Shown here in pieces: positions 34,633 through 42,635 of a stretch of 64,000 nucleotides of DNA. Below the pieces are notes generated by a model. It was not told the origin of the DNA. It made no database searches and saw nothing but the letters and a program-made list of their open reading frames with translations. Each line of letters opens with the position of its first letter. Position 1 is the stretch's first letter. The stretch lies in assembly GCA_947499955.1 (NCBI GenBank), contig CANMQI010000004.1, forward strand, positions 124,001-188,000. Direction: 5' to 3'. Source of the DNA: an uncultured Granulosicoccus sp. (GTDB taxonomy: Bacteria; Pseudomonadota; Gammaproteobacteria; Granulosicoccales; Granulosicoccaceae). The position numbers and the translations under genes were made by a program.

Positions 34633-36216
34633 ATGGTCGAATCTACCCCTGTTGTATGGCTTGATGGCAAGGAATCCGCGGGTCAGCCCTTCTTGCGTCT
34701 GGCGCCTGTCGACAATGTCGCCGTGGCACTGCGCACGCTCAAGGAAGGTGAGCAGTTGTCCTTGCCGGCCACGGCTGATGGGCAGGCGGCGCTGGAGCTG
34801 ACCGTGGCCACGCGCATCATGAAAGGTCACAAGATCGCTCTGGCGGATGTGGCGAAAGGCGCACGGGTTCAGAAATATGCGCAGTTGATCGGTATCGCCG
34901 CCGAGGATATCCGCGCCGGTGAGCATGTGCATACGCACAATCTGTCATTCACCAGCGCCGATGCCAGTCATGAACGTGATACGAGCGTGCAGCCGGTCGA
35001 GGTGCAGTGCACCGACACCTTCATGGGGTATCCGCGGGCGGATGGGCGCGTCGGCACACGCAATTTCATCGCCGTCATCAGCAGTGTCAACTGCTCGGCC
35101 ACGGCGGCCAGTCGTATTGCCGATGCCTTCAGTCATGGCGAGCTGGACGCGTACGCCAATGTCGATGGGGTGGTCGGTTTCACCCATGGCACGGGTTGTG
35201 GCATGGATTCCGCGGGCGAAGGCTTCCAGAACCTGCAGCGTGTGCTCGCGGGCTATGCGCAGCACCCGAATGTGGGTGGTGTGTTGCTGGTCGGGCTGGG
35301 CTGCGAGACCAGCCAGATTGCCGGCACCCTCGAATCGCACAAGCTGGCCAAGGGGCCCTTGCTGCGTACCATGAACATCCAGACCACCGGCGGGCATGTC
35401 AAGACGATTGCGCGTGGGGTGGAGATCATCGAAAGCATGCTGGACGAGGTCAATGCCATCGAGCGGCAGTCCTGTCCAGCCTCGAAGCTGACACTGGCCC
35501 TGCAGTGTGGTGGTTCGGACGCCTGGTCCGGTATCACCGCCAATCCGGCGCTGGGCCATGCCGCAGATCTGCTGGCTCGTCAGGGCGGCACAGCCGTGCT
35601 GGCCGAGACGCCCGAGATCTACGGTGCGGAACATCTGCTGACGCAACGTGCAGCCAGTGATGAGGTGGCGCAGGAGCTGCTGCGCAGGATTGCCTGGTGG
35701 CAGGACTATGTGGATCGCAACAACGGTTCGCTGGACAACAACCCGTCGCCCGGCAACAAGCTCGGTGGCCTGACAACCATTCTGGAAAAGTCACTGGGTG
35801 CGGTGGCCAAGGGTGGCACGACCATGCTCAACGGCGTCTATCGTTATGGGCAGCGAGTCGATACCAGCGGTTTTGTCTTCATGGATTCTCCGGGCTACGA
35901 TCCGGCCTCCGTGACCGGACAGATCGCCTCGGGATGCAATCTGGTGGCCTTTACCACGGGTCGTGGGTCCACCTTCGGCAGCAAGCCGGCACCGTGCATG
36001 AAGATTGCGACCAACACCGATATGTACAAGCAGCTGTCCGATGACATGGACATCAATGCCGGTACCATCGTCAGTGAGGGCGATTCGGTTGCCGAGGTGG
36101 GTGAGCGCATCTATCGGCGCTTGCTGGAAGTGGCCTCCGGCTCGCAGACGCTGAGCGAATCCCATGGTCTGGGTGATCACGAGTTCGTGCCCTGGCAGAT
36201 CGGTGCCACCATGTAG
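34633..36216 (+). CDS. UxaA-family dehydratase/lyase (altronate dehydratase or sulfolactate sulfo-lyase type)
   Basis: A 527-residue protein. Residues about 15-100 form the SAF (SuyA-like) domain with TRIMKGHKIALADVAKG. Residues about 115-510 form the UxaA/GarD/SuyB catalytic domain, with FMGYPRADGRVGTRNFI, FTHGTGCGMDS, LVGLGCET, LQCGGSDAWSGITANPALG and GRGSTFGSKPAPCMKIATN. Family members dehydrate sugar acids (altronate, galactarate) with iron, or release sulfite from (2R)-sulfolactate as separate SuyA and SuyB. The fused form and length favour UxaA; the neighbours (YihU-like enzyme, TauE/SafE exporter) leave open a sulfonate role. Confidence 0.83.
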   Translation: MVESTPVVWLDGKESAGQPFLRLAPVDNVAVALRTLKEGEQLSLPATADGQAALELTVATRIMKGHKIALADVAKGARVQKYAQLIGIAAEDIRAGEHVHTHNLSFTSADASHERDTSVQPVEVQCTDTFMGYPRADGRVGTRNFIAVISSVNCSATAASRIADAFSHGELDAYANVDGVVGFTHGTGCGMDSAGEGFQNLQRVLAGYAQHPNVGGVLLVGLGCETSQIAGTLESHKLAKGPLLRTMNIQTTGGHVKTIARGVEIIESMLDEVNAIERQSCPASKLTLALQCGGSDAWSGITANPALGHAADLLARQGGTAVLAETPEIYGAEHLLTQRAASDEVAQELLRRIAWWQDYVDRNNGSLDNNPSPGNKLGGLTTILEKSLGAVAKGGTTMLNGVYRYGQRVDTSGFVFMDSPGYDPASVTGQIASGCNLVAFTTGRGSTFGSKPAPCMKIATNTDMYKQLSDDMDINAGTIVSEGDSVAEVGERIYRRLLEVASGSQTLSESHGLGDHEFVPWQIGATM

Positions 36217-36267
36217 TTCGATGGTAGCCTTGTTCGACGATACCCTTCGATAACCCGGTTCTGACTC

Positions 36268-37182
36268 ATGCATACCTTGATTCTCGGGGCCGGTTACAGC
36301 GGCCGCCATATCGCTGCAGAAGCTGCCCGTGTCGGCACGGTGTGTGGCACTCGGCGCACGCAAGCCGGCGTGGCGGAACTGGAAGGTCTGCACATTCCCG
36401 GCTGTGTGCTGGACGCTGGTATCGATGATCGGCTTCTGGCAGAACTGGCCCGGGTGACGCATCTGGTGGTCAGTGTGGCCCCGCAGCGTGAGTTGCCACT
36501 GAGTGATCCGATGCTGGATCTACTCCGGCCCCTCATCCCCGCGGGTGGCAGCCCGGCTGCCGGTACACCGTTCACCTCCCTGCAATGGATAGGCTATCTG
36601 TCAACCATCGGTGTCTATGGTGATCACCAGGGCGACTGGGTGGATGAGACGACACCCTGCAGTTCAACCCAGACGCGTTCACTGGCGCGCCGTGACGCCG
36701 AACTGGCCTGGCAGTCTCTTGCCAGAGAGCTGCAGGTGCCGATCAGCATTCTGCGACTCTCGGGCATCTATGGGCCAGGCAGAAATGCCGTGGCCGATGC
36801 CATTGTCGGGCGCGCGCATATGTTGATCAAGCAGGGCCAGTACTTCAATCGCATTCATGTCAAGGATCTGGCCACAGCGACATTGCTGGCCGCTGAACGC
36901 GGTTTTGACGGGGTGCTCAACATCACCGATGATCAGCCTGCCGCCCCGCAGGATGTCATCCGGTATGCGCATGAGCTGGTGGGCAAGCCAGCCCCTGAAG
37001 CAAGGGATTTCGCCACCGCCGACATCTCAGCCATGGCACGCTCGTTCTACAGTGAGAACAAGCGTGTGCGCAATGAGCTGGGAAAGAAGGCCTTGCAGTT
37101 GCAGTATCGTTATCCGGATTACCAGGCCGGACTGAGTGATATCTGGCAGGCAATACAGCAGCGCAAGAGCGACGGGTCATGA
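36268..37182 (+). CDS. SDR-family NAD(P)-binding protein (YeeZ-like)
   Basis: A 304-residue extended/atypical SDR. It starts with the Rossmann motif LILGAGYSGRHIA (4-16) and has YLSTIGVYGDHQGDWVDE (about 110-127) and ILRLSGIYGPGRN (about 163-175), as in YeeZ-type proteins. The usual catalytic YxxxK is not conserved: the tyrosine region reads GVYGDHQG. Such proteins have no established reaction. It lies 51 bp after the UxaA-family gene and 22 bp before the TauE/SafE gene, so probably in the same transcript. Confidence 0.75.
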   Translation: MHTLILGAGYSGRHIAAEAARVGTVCGTRRTQAGVAELEGLHIPGCVLDAGIDDRLLAELARVTHLVVSVAPQRELPLSDPMLDLLRPLIPAGGSPAAGTPFTSLQWIGYLSTIGVYGDHQGDWVDETTPCSSTQTRSLARRDAELAWQSLARELQVPISILRLSGIYGPGRNAVADAIVGRAHMLIKQGQYFNRIHVKDLATATLLAAERGFDGVLNITDDQPAAPQDVIRYAHELVGKPAPEARDFATADISAMARSFYSENKRVRNELGKKALQLQYRYPDYQAGLSDIWQAIQQRKSDGS

Positions 37183-37204
37183 CTCAGGTCGTCAGTTGTT
37201 CTCG

Positions 37205-37990
37205 ATGACAGCCTCCCTGTTTCAGGGGGTGACGCTGGAGTCGGTCTTCACGCCATTGCTGTTCAGTGCCGTCTTCATCTATTTTCTGGCAGGCGTCATC
37301 AAGGGCATGCTGGGTATCGGTTTTCCCACCGCCGCGGTCAGCCTGCTGGCACAGGTGGTTGACGCCAGAACGGCGATTCTGCTGGTCGTCATTCCCATGG
37401 TGGTCACCAACGCCTGGCAGGTCTGGCGCAATCGGCAGGTTCGCTGGGTGTTCACCCGTTTCTGGCGACTGTTGGTCATGATGCTGATCTTCATCGCCAT
37501 CTTCTCGCAGCTGGCAGGGCTCGTGCCCGTGGCCTTGCTGACCGGTGTGCTGGGTCTGATCGTTGCCCTGTATTCCCTGTCCAGTCTGTATCTGCCGGTG
37601 CTGAGTATTCCCGATCGCCATGACAGACTGTCGCAGCTGCTTGCCGGCACCTCCGCTGGCATCATGGGCGGAATTACCGGCGTGTGGGCGCCACCCTTGC
37701 TGATCTATCTCAAGGCGCGTGGAGTGGGCAAGGAGGCCTTTGTCGCCACGACCGGTGTGTTGCTCTGCCTGGGCAGTCTGGTGCTGTTTACCGGCTATGT
37801 GAGTGCGGGTCTGATTGTCGGTCCTCTGCTGGTGATGTCGTGTCTGTTGCTGTTGCCCTCGATGCTGGGATTCAACGCAGGCGAGAGCATTCGTCGTCGT
37901 CTGTCTCCGGAGCGTTTCGAGCGCCTGCTGCTGTGGTTCTTTCTGATCATGGGCCTGAATCTGATACGACGGGCGCTGTTTCAGGGGTAG
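37205..37990 (+). CDS. TauE/SafE family membrane transporter
   Basis: A 261-residue inner-membrane protein of about eight helices. The N-terminal half-repeat has FLAGVIKGMLGIGFPTAAVSLL (about 28-49) and the C-terminal half-repeat has TSAGIMGGITGVWAPPLLIYL (about 152-172), typical of TauE/SafE, a family linked to export of sulfite, sulfoacetate and related anions. The frame is open upstream to 37136, but ATG 37205 starts the family-like sequence. Next to a YihU-like reductase and a UxaA/SuyAB-type enzyme, sulfite export is a natural guess. The family also transports other organic anions. Confidence 0.85.
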   Translation: MTASLFQGVTLESVFTPLLFSAVFIYFLAGVIKGMLGIGFPTAAVSLLAQVVDARTAILLVVIPMVVTNAWQVWRNRQVRWVFTRFWRLLVMMLIFIAIFSQLAGLVPVALLTGVLGLIVALYSLSSLYLPVLSIPDRHDRLSQLLAGTSAGIMGGITGVWAPPLLIYLKARGVGKEAFVATTGVLLCLGSLVLFTGYVSAGLIVGPLLVMSCLLLLPSMLGFNAGESIRRRLSPERFERLLLWFFLIMGLNLIRRALFQG

Positions 37991-38053
37991 CTGATGGGTA
38001 GGGTTTTCCAGGATATCGACCCCCACACTCAGGTGACTTCGTGTCATCAACCT

Positions 38054-38074
38054 ATTCACTGTCATCGAGTGAAT
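38054..38074. terminator. Hairpin between the convergent transporter and bhcR
   Basis: A perfect 7-bp stem ATTCACT/AGTGAAT with a 7-base loop, 64 bp after the transporter stop. No T-run. Weak evidence for termination. Confidence 0.3.
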
Positions 38075-38175
38075 TGCGAACCAAGGCCCTTCTGGAGGAG
38101 CCTTCCAGTTTCAATTACGAGTATTGGTGCGCTGGTGGACTGGTTCGTGAGATGTTTCAAGGCTGAGTGACAGCT

Positions 38176-39021
38176 TTAAGGATGATGAATGAGCTGTGCG
38201 CCAAGCGCCTCTGAAATCCGACTGGCAGCCTTCTTCACGGTAGGCCCTATGCGACTGATCATCTCATCGGGAAAGCGTGTGCTGGGGCCGGATACGGACA
38301 CACCAGCCACCGGCTCACCACGCGCATCGATGATGGGCGCGGCCACGCATCGCATGCCTTCGAAATGCTCTTCGTTGTCAAAGGACCAGCCCCTCTGACG
38401 GGTGCGTTCCAGATCCTCGAAGAGCGTGGTCGGGGTGCTCAGGGTCTGTGGTGTGAAGGCTGGCAAGCCGGTTTTCTCCAGGCTCTTTGCCACCTCATCA
38501 CGGCTACGCATCGATAACACTGCCTTGCCGATACCCGAGGCGTGCAGATGGCTGCGGGAGCCTGGGCGATGGTATGCCCGGATAGGGTGGTTGCTCTCGA
38601 TCTGGGAGATGAATACGACATAGCCGTTGTCTTCTACCGCCAGGTTGGCGGTTTCTCCTGTCTCCTCCATCAGCACCCGCATGACTGGCCGGGCGATCTC
38701 GACCAGACTGGTACGCGCCAGGTAGCTCGAACCCACACTGTAGGCCTGTACACCGATGGCCCAGAGTTGGGTGGTCTCGTCGTAGTCGACGAATTGCTGA
38801 CGCAGCAGGGTGCTCAGCAGGCGATGTGCGGTGGGGGCAGGCATGCCAGCCTGTAGTGACAGGTCGCTGAGGTTGGCAGCGCCTTCCCGAGCGAGCATTT
38901 GCAGCAGGGTCAGACCCCGATCCAGAGCCTGCACGGTGGTGACTTCGGATTCGCTGCGCTGAATTCTGGGGCGTCCGCGCCCGCGTCGGGCGGCAGTCGC
39001 TGGTCTGTCGTTCGTAGGCAT
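38176..39021 (-). CDS. bhcR: IclR-family regulator of the beta-hydroxyaspartate cycle (BhcR)
   Basis: A 281-residue IclR-type regulator. After a basic tail (1-25, with RRGRGRPRIQR) comes the winged helix-turn-helix (about 28-90, LSDLSLQAGMPAPTAHRLLSTL) and then the effector-binding domain (about 100-275, with HASGIGKAVLSM and CVAAPIIDARGEPVAGVSVSGP). It is divergent from bhcABCD, the arrangement known from Paracoccus denitrificans, where BhcR binds the bhc promoter region and responds to glyoxylate. The 207-bp intergenic space is very AT-rich and holds two overlapping inverted repeats that are its probable operators. Confidence 0.88.
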   Translation of the reverse strand: MPTNDRPATAARRGRGRPRIQRSESEVTTVQALDRGLTLLQMLAREGAANLSDLSLQAGMPAPTAHRLLSTLLRQQFVDYDETTQLWAIGVQAYSVGSSYLARTSLVEIARPVMRVLMEETGETANLAVEDNGYVVFISQIESNHPIRAYHRPGSRSHLHASGIGKAVLSMRSRDEVAKSLEKTGLPAFTPQTLSTPTTLFEDLERTRQRGWSFDNEEHFEGMRCVAAPIIDARGEPVAGVSVSGPSTRFPDEMISRIGPTVKKAASRISEALGAQLIHHP

Positions 39022-39055
39022 CGGTGCGTCTCTGATGATTTTCAGTTGAGATAAA

Positions 39056-39088
39056 TTATGAAGTAATTTTTCATAAATTGTGAAAAAT
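39056..39088. promoter_or_regulatory. Overlapping inverted repeats, probable BhcR operator
   Basis: TTATGAA-N7-TTCATAA (39056-39076) and ATTTTTCA-N7-TGAAAAAT (39066-39088) overlap, so the half-sites TGAA, TTCA and TGAA recur every 11 bp, one helical turn. They lie 35 bp upstream of the bhcR start and 140 bp before bhcA. The pattern suits two dimers on one face of DNA, as IclR-family proteins often bind. Confidence 0.55.
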
Positions 39089-39228
39089 AGAATATGAGTG
39101 TTTTATGTTGATCAAAAACAATAGGATATATATTTAAATAATAAAATAAAAAAACATCTCAAAAACAGCTTGAAATTGCTCTGATTCCGTCTGATACTGC
39201 CATCAAACCGCACCACCGGAACCTGCTC

Positions 39229-40428
39229 ATGAACGGACAGAACCCCATCTTCATTCCTGGTCCCACCAACATTCCCGATCGCCTGCGCGCTGCCATGAAT
39301 GTGCAGAGCAGCGATCACCGGGCGCCGGATTTCAAGAACCTGCTGCAGCCGGTGCTGCAAGACGTCCGGAAGGTGTTCAAGATGGGTGGTGGGGAAATCA
39401 TCACCTTTCCTGCCAGCGGCACCGGCGGCTGGGAGGCCTCCATCACCAATACGCTCTCACCCGGTGACAAGGTGCTGGTCGCCCGCTATGGCATGTTCTC
39501 GCATCGCTGGATCGACCTGTGTCAGCGTCACGCTCTGGATGTCGAGGTGCTCGACTGCGAGTGGGGCACAGGCGCACCGGCAGATCGGTTTGCCGAGCGT
39601 CTGGCCAGTGATGATGCGGGCGGGATCAAGGCGGTGCTCGTCACTCACAACGAAACCGCCACCGGTGTGCGCAGTGATATCGCTGCCGTGCGATCAGCGC
39701 TGGATGCGAGCGATCATCAGGCCCTGCTGTTTGTCGATTGCGTCAGCTCCCTGGGCAGCATGGATTTCCGGATGGATGAATGGGGCGTCGATCTGGCCGT
39801 CTCCGGCTCGCAGAAGGGCTTCATGCTCAATACGGGCATGGCCATCGTGGCCGCCAGTGACAAGGCGCTGGCCGCGATGGAGAGCGCTCGCTGCCCTCGT
39901 TGCTTCTTCGACTTCCGCGACATGCTGGCGGCCAACCAGGGTGGAGGTTATCCGTACACACCCCCGTTGCAGCTGATTCACGGCCTGCGGGAGAGCCTGG
40001 ACATGCTGTTGAGCGAAGGCCTGGAAAACGTCTTTGAACGGCACTTTCGCATCGCGGAAGGTATTCGGCAGGCAGTGGCCGCCTGGGGGCTGAGGCTATG
40101 CGCCCGCTCTCCGGAGCTGTATTCCGACACGGTCAGTGCCATCTACGTACCGGAGGGTCTTGACAGCAATGCGCTGACGGATCATGCCTTCAGTCGCTAT
40201 GACGTCTCGTTCGGAGTCGGGCTGGGCGAGATGTCCGGCAAGGCTTTTCGTATCGGTCACCTGGGGTCGATGAGCGATGTCATGGCGCTGTCGGGTCTGG
40301 CTGCCATCGAAATGGCGATGAAGGATCTGGATTATCCGGTGAGCCTCGGTTCGGGGGTGGCTGCCGCTCAGGAATACTATCGACAGAGTGCCGCTACGGC
40401 GCACGTTACGAGAGGTCAGGCACAATGA
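39229..40428 (+). CDS. bhcA: Aspartate-glyoxylate aminotransferase (BhcA)
   Basis: A class V PLP aminotransferase of 399 residues, in the serine-glyoxylate aminotransferase branch. It has IPGPTNIPDRLRAAMN at the N-terminus, ASGTGGWEASITNTLSPGD (62-80), VDCVSSLGSMDF (169-180) and the PLP lysine K196 in SGSQKGFML. In the beta-hydroxyaspartate cycle BhcA transaminates glyoxylate to glycine with aspartate as donor. By itself it would be called serine-glyoxylate aminotransferase; the following bhcBCD genes and the divergent IclR gene decide the name. It overlaps bhcB by four bases. Confidence 0.92.
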   Translation: MNGQNPIFIPGPTNIPDRLRAAMNVQSSDHRAPDFKNLLQPVLQDVRKVFKMGGGEIITFPASGTGGWEASITNTLSPGDKVLVARYGMFSHRWIDLCQRHALDVEVLDCEWGTGAPADRFAERLASDDAGGIKAVLVTHNETATGVRSDIAAVRSALDASDHQALLFVDCVSSLGSMDFRMDEWGVDLAVSGSQKGFMLNTGMAIVAASDKALAAMESARCPRCFFDFRDMLAANQGGGYPYTPPLQLIHGLRESLDMLLSEGLENVFERHFRIAEGIRQAVAAWGLRLCARSPELYSDTVSAIYVPEGLDSNALTDHAFSRYDVSFGVGLGEMSGKAFRIGHLGSMSDVMALSGLAAIEMAMKDLDYPVSLGSGVAAAQEYYRQSAATAHVTRGQAQ

Positions 40429-41441
40429 CGACGATCGAGCAACTCGATTCCACAGCCGCTGTTCAGGCTGCTGTGCCGGATTTCGCCGCGGTGGAAGCCG
40501 CCCATGAACTCATTCGGCCCTATATCCATCTGACACCGGTTCTGACGTCCTCGTACATCAATTCCCTGACGGGCGCCGAGCTGTATTTCAAGTGCGAGAA
40601 CTTTCAGAAGGCCGGCGCCTTCAAGGTACGCGGAGCCTCCAACGCCGTGTTCGGTCTGGATGAGGCGACGGCAAGGCGAGGCGTGGCAACGCACTCCTCG
40701 GGCAACCATGCACTGTCGCTGTCCTACGCGGCCGGACGACGGGGGATACCGGTGACGGTGGTCATGCCGCATACGGCGCCAGAGGCCAAGAAGGCGGCGG
40801 TGCGCGGTTACGGTGGCACCATTGTCGAATGCGAACCGTCTACCAGTTCGAGGGAGGCGACCTTCGCCGAGGTGGTGGCAAACAGCGGTGCGGATTTCGT
40901 GCATCCCTACAACGATCCCCGTGTCATCGCCGGGCAGGCAACCTGTTCGAAGGAGCTTGTGCAGCAGGTGGCAGGGCTTGATGCGGTCATTGCCCCCATC
41001 GGTGGTGGCGGCATGGTGTCGGGCACCTGCCTGACCTTGTCCAGTGTTGCGCCTTCGGTGAAGATCTACGCAGCAGAACCCATCAACGCTGATGATGCGG
41101 CTCGTTCCTTCCGGGCCGGGCACATCATCGCCGACGATGCCCCATCGACCGTTGCCGATGGTCTGAAGGTGCCGCTCAAGGAGCTTACCTGGCACTTCGT
41201 CTCCCGCCACGTCACCGATGTGCTGACCGTCAGTGAGCAGGAAATCGTCGATGCCATGCGACTGATCTGGCAGCGCATGAAGATCGTCGTGGAACCCAGC
41301 TCGGCGGTGACCCTGGCCGCCATCATCCGATATCCAGACGTCTTTGCCGGCAAGAAGGTCGGCCTCATTCTGACCGGTGGCAATGTCGACATGGATCGAC
41401 TGCCCTGGACTCTTCCACCTTTCAACTCGCGAGAATCATGA
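40425..41441 (+). CDS. bhcB: Beta-hydroxyaspartate dehydratase (BhcB)
   Basis: A 338-residue fold-type II PLP enzyme related to threonine/serine dehydratases. PLP lysine K67 lies in GAFKVRGA; SSGNHA (about 90-95) and the phosphate-binding GGGGMVSG (about 192-199) are intact. There is no C-terminal ACT regulatory domain. In the cycle it dehydrates (2R,3S)-beta-hydroxyaspartate to iminosuccinate. Generic annotation would be threonine or hydroxyaspartate dehydratase. It overlaps bhcA and bhcC by four bases each. Confidence 0.92.
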   Translation: MTTIEQLDSTAAVQAAVPDFAAVEAAHELIRPYIHLTPVLTSSYINSLTGAELYFKCENFQKAGAFKVRGASNAVFGLDEATARRGVATHSSGNHALSLSYAAGRRGIPVTVVMPHTAPEAKKAAVRGYGGTIVECEPSTSSREATFAEVVANSGADFVHPYNDPRVIAGQATCSKELVQQVAGLDAVIAPIGGGGMVSGTCLTLSSVAPSVKIYAAEPINADDAARSFRAGHIIADDAPSTVADGLKVPLKELTWHFVSRHVTDVLTVSEQEIVDAMRLIWQRMKIVVEPSSAVTLAAIIRYPDVFAGKKVGLILTGGNVDMDRLPWTLPPFNSRES

Positions 41442-42622
41442 TGTCCACAGCAACTGCAACCCGAAACAGCGTTCAGACGGATCAGTATGAAGTCGGTTTC
41501 GACATACCGGCAGCCATCGGCATGGATGCGTCGGAGATTCAGACGCCGGCACTGGTGCTGGATCTGGATGCGCTGGAGCGCAACATTCGCAAGATGGGTG
41601 ACTTCGCCCGCACAGCCGGTGTGCGTCACCGCGTACACGGCAAGATGCACAAGTCCGTTGACGTGGCCTTGCTGCAGGAGAAGCTGGGCGGCAGCTGCGG
41701 CGTCTGCTGTCAGAAGGTGAGCGAGGCGGAAGTGTTCGTGCGTGGCGGTATCAAGGATGTGCTGGTATCCAACCAGGTACGTGACCCTGCCAAGATCGAT
41801 CGTCTGGCAAGGCTGCCGCTGCTGGGTGCCCGCACACTGTGCTGTGTCGACGACATCGCCAATGTTGCGGAGTTGTCCGAGGCAGCTCAGCGTCACGGTA
41901 CTGAAATCGAATGCCTGGTGGAGATCGATTGTGGGGCTGGTCGTTGCGGTGTGACCACCACCGAGCAGGTGCTTCAGATTGCCCAGGCCATCGATGCTGC
42001 TGATGGTCTGACATTCTCCGGTATCCAGGCCTATCAAGGCGCCATGCAGCATCTGGATCTGTTCGAGGAGCGCAAGGCCAGGACGGCGGTCGCCATCGAT
42101 ATGGTGCGGGATGCGGTAGCGGGTCTGAAGGCGCTCGGTCTTGAGTGCGACATCATTGGCGGTGGTGGTACAGGCTCCTATCAGTTCGAAGGCGCATCCG
42201 GTATCTACAACGAATTGCAATGCGGCTCCTACGCTTTCATGGATGCCGACTATGGCCGCATTCAGGATGCACAGGGTCAGCGTATCGATCAGGGCGAGTG
42301 GGAAAATGCCCTGTTCATCCTGACCTCGGTCATGAGTCACGCCAAGGCAGACAAGGCTATTTGTGATGCCGGACTGAAGGCACAGTCGGTGGACAGTGGG
42401 CTGCCCTTCATCCATGGGCGAGATGATGTGGAGTACGTGAAGTGCTCTGACGAGCATGGCGTCATTGCAGACCCTCAGGGGGTGTTGAAGGTCAATGACA
42501 AGCTCAAGCTGGTACCCGGACACTGCGACCCGACCTGCAATGTGCATGACTGGTATGTGGGTGTGCGCAACGGCAAGGTGGAGACGCTCTGGCCGGTAAG
42601 TGCTCGTGGTCGGGCTTACTGA
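41438..42622 (+). CDS. bhcC: Beta-hydroxyaspartate aldolase (BhcC)
   Basis: A 394-residue DSD1/D-threonine aldolase-like PLP enzyme. The N-terminal alanine-racemase-type barrel carries the PLP lysine in RVHGKMHKS (K69 in alignment with the family RPHxKTHK motif), and the C-terminal domain has the metal-binding GHCDPTCNVHD with its His and Cys (about residues 365-375). In the cycle it condenses glycine with glyoxylate to (2R,3S)-beta-hydroxyaspartate. ATG 41438 or 41441 may be used; the first gives a four-base overlap with bhcB. The next gene starts 13 bp after its stop. Confidence 0.92.
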   Translation: MMSTATATRNSVQTDQYEVGFDIPAAIGMDASEIQTPALVLDLDALERNIRKMGDFARTAGVRHRVHGKMHKSVDVALLQEKLGGSCGVCCQKVSEAEVFVRGGIKDVLVSNQVRDPAKIDRLARLPLLGARTLCCVDDIANVAELSEAAQRHGTEIECLVEIDCGAGRCGVTTTEQVLQIAQAIDAADGLTFSGIQAYQGAMQHLDLFEERKARTAVAIDMVRDAVAGLKALGLECDIIGGGGTGSYQFEGASGIYNELQCGSYAFMDADYGRIQDAQGQRIDQGEWENALFILTSVMSHAKADKAICDAGLKAQSVDSGLPFIHGRDDVEYVKCSDEHGVIADPQGVLKVNDKLKLVPGHCDPTCNVHDWYVGVRNGKVETLWPVSARGRAY

Positions 42623-42635
42623 GGGAGGAATGACG

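Noticed and set aside
39229-42622. Calling these genes serine-glyoxylate aminotransferase, threonine dehydratase and D-threonine aldolase
   Set aside because: Single-gene similarity allows it, but the four-gene order with BhcD and the divergent IclR regulator points to the beta-hydroxyaspartate cycle.
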